A stretch of 64,000 nt of DNA. It comes from Pipra filicauda (taxonomy: Eukaryota; Chordata; Aves; Passeriformes; Pipridae). The position numbers and the translations under genes were made by a program. Numbering within the stretch: the stretch's first letter is position 1; every line of letters starts with the position of its first letter. The stretch is taken from assembly GCF_003945595.2 (NCBI RefSeq), contig NW_024104407.1, positions 434,001-498,000 of the forward strand, read 5' to 3'. Below are positions 38,301-50,320 of this stretch, one piece after another. The notes under the pieces are model-generated. The model was given only the letters and a program-made list of their open reading frames with translations, did no database searches and was not told where the DNA came from.

Positions 38301-40252
38301 GTGAGATCAGACAGGATTATTCCAGCTGATCTTTCCAAATTGACAGGACATAATGACTCATGTTTGGTCATTTTAAGGGATAACGAATATTAGAATGGAT
38401 GGGTGTGAAACACAGCTGATATTTGGTAAAACAAGAAAGTATGTAAAATTAAACCTCCCTCTGTTTGAAGCAATGAGTCATTATAGAGATATTTATCCTG
38501 GACTTGCCCTAAAAAGGCAGATTAAAATATGCAAAAGGCAGTATTAGTAGTTTAAAGCTGCTGTCAGTTGTGCACACCTGAGATAAGATTAAGAGCATGA
38601 GGAATTATATTTGAGCAACATCACGAGTGCCTTGCTTTGCTAATGTTTTTGTGTACTAGAGAGGGATTGTATGTATCAGAATTTTTCCTTGGCTGTCCTC
38701 ATAATACATGATCAAAACTTGAGTTTAACCAATTCCAAAAATGTTTCTTTGCTTTTAACTACTTAAAAAAGAAAGAGATATGGTGCTGTGCTTGTGACAG
38801 GCTACTCATTCAAAAGAGTTAAAAAAAAAAAGAGAAAGTTTTATTAAAAAGATATGCCATAAAAATAATGACAAAAAACATAGGTTATGTCCTTAAAAAA
38901 TGCTACTCAAATGGGTGTCTGTGGCATTTCACAACACATTGCTTGTACAGATGTTATCTGTTCATAGTGGAGTTTGGAGGGGAAAAAGAGAAGCTATTAC
39001 AGCATTTGAGTTGTTTCATCATTCTGAGATAATCAGTGAAGGAAAAATAGTTTGTGTCTTCAAGTTGAGAAAGTGTCAAGAACTGTCATATTGGGCTGAA
39101 ATCAGATTGGGGAAGAGCAAGTTGTCATTTCTGGGATGTTGGAAGCTGTCTGAAGTAACAGACTGTATTCTGGAGGTTGGATTCCTCTTCTGCCATTGCT
39201 AACATAATCTAAGTTTGAACCAATGCACTTGTTCAGTAAAAGTGTTGTCTGTAAAAGGAAGGTTGTAAGCTTGAAGAGTGAGTGGAGGTGAGATGGAGTC
39301 TGCTCAAAGGTATGTTATGTTAGGAGCCACTTTGGAGCACCCAACTGGAGTCTTGTGTCAATGACATCTCAAGACAAACTCGTTTAAACTTGAAAAGAAA
39401 ATGAAAGATTTACAGGGGGCATTGCCTCAGCACCATCTTATTCATTATTGATTTCAAGCCTGTGACTTGGAATTAAAAAGCTTTGTTTCCCACTATTGGC
39501 CATCTAAGCTTCAGACATTGGCAAACTAACAGCACCAGTCTCCTTTCTGTGTGGAAAACTGCTGGAGTTCCAAGATTTCACTGAAAAATAGGAAAAGCCT
39601 CATTTTAATCATTGGAGTTGTAGACCTTCAAAAGGAAGTCTTAACAGAAATGTAGAAGAGTTGGGAAATGTAAGGAGCCACAAATCTTTTGGTGGGAGCA
39701 AGGCAGTTTTTGTTATTTATTTTTATTTATTTGTTGGTCTTTGGACTGTAGAGCAAGTCACTAGGGGTTTTGGTCCACTTCTTGTCAAAATTTGTGAGGG
39801 GGTTGTCATTTCTGGCTTCTTTATGCATGAGTTAAAGAACAGGGTTAGACATCAAGCTGAATGTTAGGGTTGAGTGGAGACACTCATGGAAATCTGCCTT
39901 TTCTTGGATATCTGTCCTATCTTCAGTAAAATGGAGTTGGGAAGTTGGATGTAGCAAACTGGTTAGGTAGGACAGGGTTCATGTCTTCATCTGTTGCTTC
40001 TGGAGGTCAGTCAAAGCATATTTATGGAAGCCTGGCAGTACTTTCTCTCCTTGTAACCAAAAAAATGAAATTACCCCAACCCATTACTGGAATAAAATGT
40101 TCATCTTCATTGCAGATGCATTTTTAGATTAGATTTGTGATGTTTCTTTCCACATTCTGGCATGTTGCTTTGCACCTGTAAGTAATTTGTCTTGCTAATA
40201 GTACTTGCAAGTAGTCTGGAATAGTCCAAATCCTTGTAGTAAGTAATGATCT

Positions 40253-40272
40253 CCATTGTTCAAGAACAATGT
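40253..40272. promoter_or_regulatory. Inverted pair of SOX-type motifs
   Basis: CATTGTTC at 40254-40261 and GAACAATG at 40264-40271 are exact reverse complements separated by AA. Each half matches the SOX HMG-box consensus (A/T)ACAA(T/A). Dimeric SOX sites in enhancers are known for SOXE factors; function here is inferred from sequence only. Confidence 0.35.
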
Positions 40273-41233
40273 GAAAGATTTGTAGTGAATTATTACAAAA
40301 CTTAAAAATTCAATAAGAGAAAGCTCATCTATACTTGAATCAGGATTAATTTCATTAATTACATTCTCACATTATTGTAGCTTCCTAAACTTTGACTTGT
40401 TCTTTCAGATTTTTTGATACTGTATTCCTACCAGGTTGTGGTATTGAACACTTTGATTGCTAATATTGATACTACTACTATTTCAAGAGTAGAGTAGGGC
40501 TTTAAAGACCTTCTTGGTTAAGCCAGAACAGGTCTGAAGCAGTGAGATATTTTTTTTCCTGGCAGAAGAAGCAAGGGTGGAGTAGACACACCTAAAAATA
40601 AAAAGGTTTTATTTCTTTTTGTAATCAGTAGTTGAAAAACAACGAGTCCCTTAAGAGTAGAGAGGGAGAGAAAAGTTACTTGAGTCTAAATAACACATCA
40701 AAGAACACTTTCTTGTGTATTTTTAGAAAATGTCTGTTTTTCTCCATGCATTTCAAGTGATTCACAGAATGGTGCTCCATGGTGCGTGCGTTCAGCTCAG
40801 AGAAAAAAAATGAAGATTTGAGCCCTCAAAGATTTGCTCCTTTGTAATCCTATTTACAGTCATTTAAGATCAGGTCTGAAGTTTAATATTAAAGGAAATG
40901 TTGTTAACCCTGGAAAGTAAACAGCATGAGAGTAATTGAGCTTTTCCCCCTCCGGAGAGTGGATAAGAAGAGAGAGAAAAACCTTGCATAAAATAATTAA
41001 GAGAACTAATTGTTTCCTTTTTACCTACTCAAGTATTTTATTCTGTGTTTCTGAACACTGAGCATTACATGTCCTCCAGGGGAACAGTCCTCAGAATTCA
41101 GGTTTTATAGTGTTGGGAAACACTGCATGATTATATGTGGGGAGTTGAACAAAGAATATTGATGGGAAGCCATTCCTAGACAGGGAGATGCTGCACCACA
41201 CTGAAACACGTGCATATGATTGCTGAAAATGTT

Positions 41234-41261
41234 ACAGAGCACTATATACAGAGCACTATAT
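41234..41261 (+). repeat. 14-bp perfect tandem duplication
   Basis: ACAGAGCACTATAT at 41234-41247 is repeated without change at 41248-41261. This is a small recent duplication, probably by replication slippage. Confidence 0.9.
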
Positions 41262-42925
41262 GAAGCAGCCTTGCCTCTCGTGCTCAGAGTCTGAAGGTCA
41301 CAAGGTACATCACTGGAAGACTGTGCTCTCTGCTCAGGTCTGTTTGGGAGCATAGAGATTGGGGTTTACAGGGGAAGAGTCCCCATCCCAAATTTCATCC
41401 CGAGTTGTAACCTTGCTTGGCTGTAACCTAACAGTGTTAGAACTATTAAGTTCACTTCCTAGATCCTCTGTCTCAAAGATTTATAGACATGACTGGTGGA
41501 ATACTTGGCTTTTTCCAGTGAATTAATGTTATAATGAGTATGATAGGACAAGTAGGCTTCTTCCTTTATCAGGTCTCCAGAAATACAAGAAAAAGAATAT
41601 ATCCAGGGAAACTGAAAAGCAGTTCCTAGAGAAAGGAGAACCATTCTTAACCTTAGGAACACTTTCTTTCTAGGGCTTGTTTAACATAGTTATTTAATGG
41701 TCCCATGGTCTTTATAAAATTATTAAATTAAATCAGTTTTCTTTATTTTGGTACAATTATGTTTTAATTTTATTAATCATTGCTTAACATTTTTTAAAGT
41801 AATGTATTTCTTTTGTTCTTGTCTTTCTTGTTATTTTCACCTATTTTTAATTTTTAATATTTACAATTTGCTACATCTTCCATGCACTTTGATTCCTTTT
41901 TTTATTTGTTTTAAGCATTGTATTTTATGATGCCTGTAGGTAATATTCAAGATTGAAGGTGCCAGTAGTTAATAATTACATTAAATTTAATGCATATCAT
42001 TCTCCAGAGATGTAAAAGAAATTGTTTGGCAGTTGAAGCTCTCAGGTAAAAACTAAAGTGACATACATATTTCATGCATCACATCAACCTGTTTTGCATG
42101 CCACTATCATCCTGCCTGAAGTTGTGCAAGATCAGATTCAAACCATGCAAAACAAACAGGACAGGTATGTTGCTGCCACTTTGAACTGTGTGTATCACAT
42201 TGACTCTTCTGTCAGTTATGCTTAAACTGAAAAATAACCAGTGTATGTGGTCTTGGTCACCTCCCAGCCTTACTCAATAGCTGTGGTCGTGTTTAACAGT
42301 ATGTAAAATTGACCAGTCTCTACAGCCCACCCACTTTGTTATTAATATAATTGTTGAAAATCAATCATTCCTTAGATCTTGGATTTATTTCAGGTTTGTG
42401 TAATTTCTATTGCATACTGAACCACCTTCTCCTGCTCATCAGCCCTTGCCACAGTTGCTGGAAACCTGGCTAGAATTACCCCTCCAAGAGGACCCTCTCT
42501 AGCAAAGACAGCTCTCTCTAGCTTAGCATATTCTTTGGCTCTCCATTATTTTGAGCTTTCTTGCATGTTGTCACATATAGAAGTAGTAATTTTATTATGA
42601 ATTCTCAAGTTACAAAGAGCAGTTTTTAAAAAGAGAAAGAAGGTTTCCTTGGATTTATATTCTCTAAGACTTAGTGGGTTTTTTTCCCCTACATTTTGCA
42701 TATTGTCACTTCTGCAGCAGAAGCAAAAAGTGACTTTATCCACTTCACCTGTGATACTCTTTTAAGTACATTTTGATTTTCCAGTGATGTGGCCCCAGAA
42801 ATCTGCAAGTTAGACTATCTCAATCTCCTCCTAGGATCATGGATTTACAGCCTCCAATTTATTCTCCTCATGTGAAGCTCTGTGAAGCTTGTCTAAACTT
42901 ACTAGAAGAGTAGAAATTTCTCTGT

Positions 42926-43070
42926 TATAGAATCATAGAATGCTTTGGGTTGGAAGGGACCTTGAAGATCATCTAGTTCCAGCTGTCCTACTATGGACAA
43001 AGACACCTTCCACTAGATCAGGTTGTTCAAAGCCCAATATAACATGGCCTTAAACACTTCCAGGGATGTG
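42926..43070 (-). mobile_element. CR1 LINE, short 3' fragment
   Basis: The + strand starts TATAGAATCATAGAATGC, then TTTGGGTTGGAAGGGACCTT and the CR1 3' UTR, ending at about CTTCCAGGGATGTG. Only about 145 bases of the element's 3' end remain. The intact TAGAATCATAGAA terminus shows that truncation is at the 5' side, as expected from incomplete target-primed reverse transcription. Confidence 0.93.
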
Positions 43071-44296
43071 TAGACTTTTATGGAAATTTTGGGAATATGG
43101 GGAAACTGAAATAAAGAAACATTAATATGTACAAAGCTATTATATGTACATGTATTCCCTCTTCTAATGAGACAGTTGTATTTCATATTATGTCAGAATT
43201 TCATTCTGAAGGACTCTCGGTGATTTGCAACCATGGGTGAATTTTGAACGTAACGATACAGAGATGGGTAGGAATGTTATAATCCCTTTTCTAGAAATGG
43301 AAACAGCACAAGGAAGTTCAATAAGCCAGTGAAGAAAGCCAGAGAAACAGAATTTCTGTCTGGTTTTGTATTTTCTCATGTCCTTCTAGAATATTGAATT
43401 AAAAGGGAGAGAGGAAAGATCTGGAAAGTCTGCTGCTTCTCTGCTACTCCATATACCTTTGCTGACCCTGTGAATACAAACTGGCTAGAGCCTTACTAAT
43501 TTGTTTAACTTTGGCCTGTGCTTGGGTTGCATTAATGTAGCTCATTTCTGCTAAGTTTAGATAAAGCCTCTTGTCTTCACCTTCATTCTTCTAAAGTGAT
43601 ACTGTGAGAGATGCCAAGTTCCTACAAGCTAAAGGCAATCGAAACCTAGGGCTTTCTGCAGTCTGGTTTTTGCTCCAACTTTTGCATCTTCTGAATTAAA
43701 GGATATGTTCAACCCTCTAAGTAAAACCTTTCAATCTTTTGTTAGAGCTCCTCACATTATACTCTGAGTTTTGACAAGGAACAGTTTAAGGTTTAGTCTT
43801 GATTGGCCTTTCACAAGTACATAGAAGCCTTCAGGGTCCCCAGGCATAGTCGTGTTCTTTCCCTGTTTTCTCTCTCTTCCCAGTTTTTCTGAGACTTGAA
43901 TTTTGCATGGTTGTTGTCATTGAAAGCAGGGACAGAGGTGCTATTTGTCTTCTCCTACTCAAAACAGCAGGAGAGCAGATGTTAGTAGGAGTGGTGCTAA
44001 TAATCTGCATAGGCATGGCAGTACGTCTAGCAGGAAAGATCCCTGGCTGACCGTGTTTTCCACTGCTGTAGGGCACAACTACAGTGTGCAGTGAAGAGAG
44101 CCATGCCAACTCCAAATGAGCCAAATCTGGAACTAGAAACTCTTTATGGCTGTGTTGCACAGGAGGATGGTGAAGTTGCCAGGCCTGCAGACTCCTGAAA
44201 CATGCTGCATCTTAAGGATTTTATCATATGATCAAAGGAAATGGGATATGTGTGTGGAATCCCAAGAGAGCACTCTGGAAAATTCATCAAAACTTA

Positions 44297-44300
<4 letters not shown>
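43071..44300. other. Unique sequence, no gene recognised
   Basis: The minus-strand frame at 43831-44160 has no recognisable domain. No repeat identified. Confidence 0.6.

Positions 44301-44329
<29 letters not shown>
44301..44329 (+). repeat. (TG)n dinucleotide microsatellite
   Basis: Fourteen uninterrupted TG units plus one T. It is likely length-polymorphic, and alternating purine-pyrimidine tracts of this type can adopt Z-DNA. Confidence 0.97.
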
Positions 44330-44331
<2 letters not shown>

Positions 44332-47300
44332 CACAGGTTCACAAACAAACAGATACTGCCAAACAACTATATTCATAGTACTCTCTAACCATTTCCTCTA
44401 GAATTCTGTAAATGTGGTAGCCTTGTAATGATTTCAAATTAGTTTGAGGGTAAAAAATTAACTGGAAAGCCATTATCACAAGACTAACGATAAACACAAT
44501 CTCCAATGCAATATACTTCTTGATTTCTGCTGTTGCCTTTAAGTTGAAAGTAAATAAAAGTGACTCTCTTTAAGCCTAGTTTCTCCTCAAATTGACAACA
44601 TTCACAAATACAGGAACAGAACTGAATGTGTTTATGGCAGTCATGATAATTATGGAACACAAGATTAACCTAGCCAGGAAAGATAAATATCTTGGTACTC
44701 GTTGCAGTGATAAAATGGCTTTGGAATGCAGCCTGACAGAGTGGCAGATTAAATTTGATTTTTCTAGCTATACATAGCTCACAACAGGCCTCTGTAATAT
44801 TTGTTGAGTCTAAATGTCCTGAGAACCTTGTGTTGTCTTTGTAGCATGGGTAGTTATTCTCTTATAATATTTTATGGGAAAAGACTATACTTTTAATGCT
44901 GAAAATAGGTAAAAATCTTTTAAAGATGTTGGAAAAGAGAAAGAGACTTGCTTGAGCTGTAGAACACGGTTTTTGTCTTAAGTGTGAATTAGACCTCTCA
45001 CAAAGGCCGTGTGTTCCACATCTGCCTGTCTAAATAATTGAGTTGCGTTGGTACTGTATAACATGCTCTCCTTTAGAAAAAAAGCACATACAGTTCTTCT
45101 AAGGGGGAAGATCAGATTTTTCTGAGCCGTGGTTGACTACCAAAAATACAGGCTGGATGTATATAATTTGTGAAGAAAAATACTGTTATCTTCTCCCTAA
45201 ATTGTGGGTTAAATAAGATGATATGATGGTGGAGAAGACAGAACAGTTACTAAATAGTTGCTGGTCTGGGTTCTCTGTTTCACCAAAGTATTACTGACAA
45301 ATATCTGCTCTCAGTTTCCAGTGATGTCCTCTATACATGGAGAGAAGTTTCACAGTGATGTTTATTCATTTTCTTAACTAAATAAAAGCCTTTCCATAGG
45401 TTCCACTTCAAGGGATGCCTTCAGTAATTTCAGTAAGTTCTGGACTCTTTGCTTCGAGCCATCAGTGTCCAGTCACCAACATTCGCAGAGAATCTCTGAC
45501 GCTGAAATTGTGTTCTGTAGTACACTCTTCACTTTTCTTCTGAGTTGAGGCACACAGATCTGAATTATAAGTGCAAGAAGGGGGCTCACAGCAGCACTGT
45601 GTTCTTCTCCTGAGCTCTTGTCAGCCTCTTTCTGTGTAAGGCACAGAATTTAAGATCAGGGATAACCCTTAGATCATTCCCCCTGACCTCCTATTAAAAC
45701 CAGATCATTACATTTTACATACATACCACATGGTTGATCTCAGTAACTTCTGTTTGGCTGAAGTGTAGCTCTCGGAAAGACACCCAGAAAGACAGCAACA
45801 AACACAATGTGCATTACTGCTCTTGGCAGTGTGGTTGCACTGGTTAATCACCCTTTCTAAACAAATATGCCTTTCATAGCTGAAACCTTGCCTCAGTCAG
45901 CTGGCACACTGTCACTACAAAACTTCTCATTCTTAATTTTTAGCTTGACTTTGCTTGGCTTCATCTGTTCATTGACTTTGTCAATTGATGTGTTGGTTGA
46001 GGACTGTGATTTCTGCAGGTTCTTGACCAATGTTTTTCTGCGATATCTCCATGGGTACGTTTCCCAAGTGTCTTCACTTCATAAATGTGTATTTCCCTGG
46101 TTTCCATCCATTTACAGTGGATTACTTCTCCTCCTCTTGCATTCATTGTGTATCAGCTACACAATGAGCAGTGCCTTACACTTCCTCTTCAGCTGTGCAT
46201 AAATGCACTACTCTGCTGCTCTTGAACTTGACCCTGTGGTGGCATACCAACACTTCTAATTATAATAAAATTAAAGACCCCGTATTTGAGACATGCTTTT
46301 GTAACTGGTACTTGAAAGTAATTTTTCATCAAGAAACTGTGACCTGTAACTGATTGAAGTGATTAGAAGCAACTCCTTTCAATGGCTGGGTTTTCTTTTG
46401 AGGGGAGAATGGAAGGGTTTATGACAACAGAAAATCTAAATCATCCTATTCCCTAATGAGGGTTACAATTCCTAAAAGGACAAACAAATGTTAGTTTCAG
46501 AAAGTTACGTTTGAGGTGTGGGTCTTAGATTAACATCCCAGTTGTGTTCCTGGCCTCCTCCAGCTGTCTGCACATCAACCTAAGGCTTCCTCCACCTTTT
46601 GAGCTATAACCAATTTATTATGCTTTTGAACTCCATTCATGCACACATAGACAAATCTGACAAATCTCTTATACTGGGATTTTTCATCATTTTATACATT
46701 GCACATTGCTTATTTAATTTCTTACTGATACAACTCATTGTAGAAGAATGGCTTTTTGAAATAGTTTCCTTCAGCTCTAGAAGATGATCTGAAGCTCTGT
46801 GTGTGTTCATTCACTACTGATGGCCACTGCATGCTCTGCATTTTTCTTTCAGTTCATTGTTTCTCTCACATCACAATGGAAAGTGAAAGATGGGAGGTGT
46901 GTGGGTGGTCTGGTTTGGACATAGATTTGAGTCATAAATCTTTAAGCTTATTTTAGCATCCTAGCATACATGTTTCAAGTAGGTAAATGTATTAACAGAG
47001 TTTTATTAGTAATTAACAAATATTTTATCAACAATTAAAAACCTTCCTTACTGTTGCTATAACACACAGCTTTGTTGACTAGTGCTTATTCTGATGATTG
47101 GGCACTAAATTTAAGAAGAAGACTGGTAAATTATTTCACTTATTTTTGAGAGCTTAGGGACTACTAAAGTTTGCTCTAGATTGCACTATTGTTTTCCTTC
47201 TCTTAGAATGTGTTTTGATGCTGGATACTGCCTTGAACAGACTTTGGAGACCAAATTTACTCGCTGCTGCTCAGAGTTCAGTAAAACTCCTGAGTATATG

Positions 47301-49739
47301 AAAACTCTATGTGTGCCCTGAGCTTTAAGTGCATACTTTTTTTTTTTTTAATAAGAAATCCTTGTACTGAGGAAGTTAGTCTCATGGAGTTTGTAAAACC
47401 TACACAACAGAGGCTTTATTCTCAGCTATAAGCTGTATGGCATCCAATTCAGCAATCATTTTTTATTCATGCTCTCAATTATCCAAATAATTTTCATGCC
47501 TTTTATATTAGATACAATGGTCAAAATGTGCTCAATAATTATTTAGGCATTCAAGATGTTTGAAAGTGTTAACAGAGCCCTTTGTGCATCTCTTACAGTA
47601 TGTGTGTGGGAAGTGCTTCTGTTTTAAAAATACTTGTCCAAATTATGTTCTTGGTAATGAGAGTGTCACCTCAGCAAGGTTTCAGCTGTGAAGCTCAGTG
47701 CAGAGTTGGGCCACATTAATACAGAAACAGCTCATCAAGTTCCTAGAAGCGATTTAAATCCTATTAGTGCAGGTATTGTGTGATATTGAAGCTGACAGGT
47801 TATCCGCTTTTAGCAAGACTAATCAAGTGGGGTTTTTTGAATTGTTTTATTTTTGGAGAAAGAATAGGAGTGTTGTTATGCAGCAGCCTTTGTAAAAGGT
47901 TGGAAATTTTTCAGGACATAAGCCTCTGCTGCTGAAGACACTGCTGAAGGCAAATATTATTTGGGAGGAACTTAGAAAAAAACTACTAATATGCCATCAA
48001 GCCTCTCAGTTCCCCATAACCTTTCAAGGGCCCTGTTGAGCTTCAGTGTGGTTATTATTAATAACATCAGCCTCTTCCTGTGTTGTCTTTTACAGGCAGA
48101 TACAAACTCCTCTTGTCAGTACTCTGAGTGAAGATTTGTTTACTCTGACCAAGCTCCAGATGCACTAAAACCTGGGCATGCTAACACTGTGATAAATAGA
48201 TCTTACCAGGCTTAGTAGCTTGGCTTTAACAACTTTTTTTTTTTTTTAACTGTCTTTGTAGTTTAGTAGCTCAGCTACCCACCGCGGCCATACAAGTTTT
48301 ATTTGGCTGAGGCTATTGGCAGAGCATGTTTGAATGCACCTGGAGAGCAGGTCACAGGGGTTTGTGTTTGCCTTGGGAAGACCATGCCAATATACCTCAA
48401 GAAAGTGAATTTCCTTGAGCTTTGCCTGTCAGCACTAAGGAGAAAGCGGATTAATACAAAGATGGTCCACTGACTGTAGAGGCCTGTGGAGGTTACTCCT
48501 GAAAATTAGTTCTTGTTGGAGAAGAGAACTGGATATTTCTCCTAATGAAAGTGAGTTAAAGAGAGAAAATGGCCCAAAGAAGACGGAAGATGGAGAGGTG
48601 AGGGTGGGTGAAGAAAAGCTAAGAATACAGAGAAGAAGAAGGTGACAGTGGTAGAGAGTTGGCTGCAGCCAAGGGTTGTTTTTCCAGTCATAGGCAGAAT
48701 GTGCTTCTGGAAAATCTGCTTCTGGGAATGTTGAGAGCCACGCAGAAGCCTCCACCTTGGTAAAGTATGTGAATTTCAAGCACTTGTAAGGCAGAGAGAA
48801 AAGTATTCTGTTTCAGATTACTGCAAAGTCGCAGCCGAGTAAAACTATTTAGGGGATATTTCAGGTAATAGGAATGTCTCAAAAGACTTCCACCTACAAA
48901 ATGCCACCAAATGGAGAATTTCTCTTTAATAACTCATCTTTCTTTAACTGCAGCTGCTACAGGGGCTAGATATAGAATTATTACATTATAAAGATCAAGT
49001 TTCCAGGGTAGACCAATGGTACGCTAAAATGTCAGTTTGCCTAGTGCAAACACTTGACATATGTTGAGCTGCATAGGGAGTAATGAGGTTGGAGACTGTC
49101 TATTTGCTCCTGGTCATCTCTCTTCAGAATATTTTTCTGGATACACACTTGACAGGGTCTAGCTGGCACCATTTCATCTCCTCTGTTCAGAAAACATTCA
49201 CCAGCTTAATGTGTGGGAAGCTGAACTGCTAATGCTCTATATGAACTTGCTCATGGCTGGACTGTCATAATGATTCTGCTGTGGCTTTAATGAACTAGCT
49301 GTGAGACCAATTACACCCTGTAAAAGCTGTAATGGTTAATTAAACTATAGCTCTTACTGCAGTCGGTCAAACCTGGAGCCTACTGAAATATTGGGTGTAT
49401 ATCTGAAAGTGAAGTGAGACTGAAACACACAGGACTTCTTTCTCTTCTTAGATACTTTGCTTTAAGTTGTCCAGATGAGGTGAACAACTGAATAAATTCA
49501 AGAACATTTCCTTTTTAAGAGACAAGGAGTTTACTTAATGATTCCAAACCTGCCCCTTTCATTCCTGTTTCTAATGCACCACCTCTCTCACATCAAAGAA
49601 GAGATGAAAATGGCACCCTGCAGAGATCATGAACACTGCTCTAAAAGTGCTAGTAATGAGAGGTTGATTTTTAGTTTAATACCGGGCCAGCAAGCAGCAA
49701 CTGCCTGATTTCTGCCCTTTCCCACCATTTTATCTGTCT
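44330..49739. other. Unique sequence, no gene recognised
   Basis: No exon or named repeat. T runs occur at about 47338-47349 and 48234-48247; the latter is followed by CTTTGTAG, a fair acceptor look-alike. Repeat-free segments at about 47680-47830 and 49260-49400 (the latter with GGTTAATTAAACTATAG) have the look of conserved non-coding DNA, but I cannot show conservation. Confidence 0.6.
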
Positions 49740-50320
49740 AGGATGCAGGGAACTGTGGCAGCACTGAAGCCCCACATTTACGTGGTGTGTTTGTCTACTG
49801 CACCTACTGCAGTACCTGGAGGGGAGAGAGTGAGGGGCTGCAGTACCTTGTTTTAGTTGGTGTTTTGGTGTGTGAGCTGTGATGTGTCTGTGAGGGAGAA
49901 CTCGTGTTAACCTCTTGTCTTGGGGGAGTATTGCAGTTCTCTCTGGTCATGCCTTCCTCTCAGCCTGGTGACCGGGTGTTACAGGAGCTCATCACATCTG
50001 GAAAAAATGGGGCTGAGGTCCATGAGGATCCTCCTCCAGTGGAGCTCAGACCACCCTCTGCTCAGGAGAGAGGAAAGGGAGTACTGCCACAGCAACACAG
50101 AAAACACCAGAGGGAGAGATGGATCCTTCTTGGCTTTGGTACTTCCAAACAGTGGTCAGGAGCAGGAGGTGACACCAGGACCACCTCCAGAAGCTCATCC
50201 CTCTCTCCCCTGGGAGCAACAACAGGAGCACTGCCACTGCCTGACAGCAAACTCCTTGGGACAGGATGAGTCAGGACAAATGGCTTTCCCAGAGAAGTTT
50301 CCACTTAGCTTCTAAACTCC
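49740..50320. other. GC-richer block with overlapping open frames, identity unknown
   Basis: This block stands out from the AT-rich neighbourhood. It contains plus-strand frames of 121 codons (49904-50269) and 131 codons (49920-50315) in different phases, and minus-strand frames of 63-80 codons. Several long overlapping frames in different phases argue for composition and against one gene. The first has Gly/Ser/Pro/Gln-rich content (for example PPPVELRPPSAQ and QQHRKHQRERW) with no motif I recognise. TATAAAATC occurs near 50321 just after the block. It could be an old LTR or other retroelement remnant, or a lineage-specific exon. Confidence 0.35.

Larger units (their letters stand above)
38301..42925. 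other. Unique AT-rich sequence, no gene recognised
   Basis: No coding-like frame or known repeat. Small features are a paired SOX-like palindrome at 40253-40272 and a 14-bp tandem duplication at 41234-41261. Around 41750-41935 the DNA is very T-rich and gives a spurious Phe/Cys/Leu-rich frame. Confidence 0.65.

Noticed and set aside
45867..46202. Plus-strand frame of 111 codons, hydrophobic
   Set aside because: T-rich composition artefact; no domain, no splice context and no protein-like conservation signal visible.
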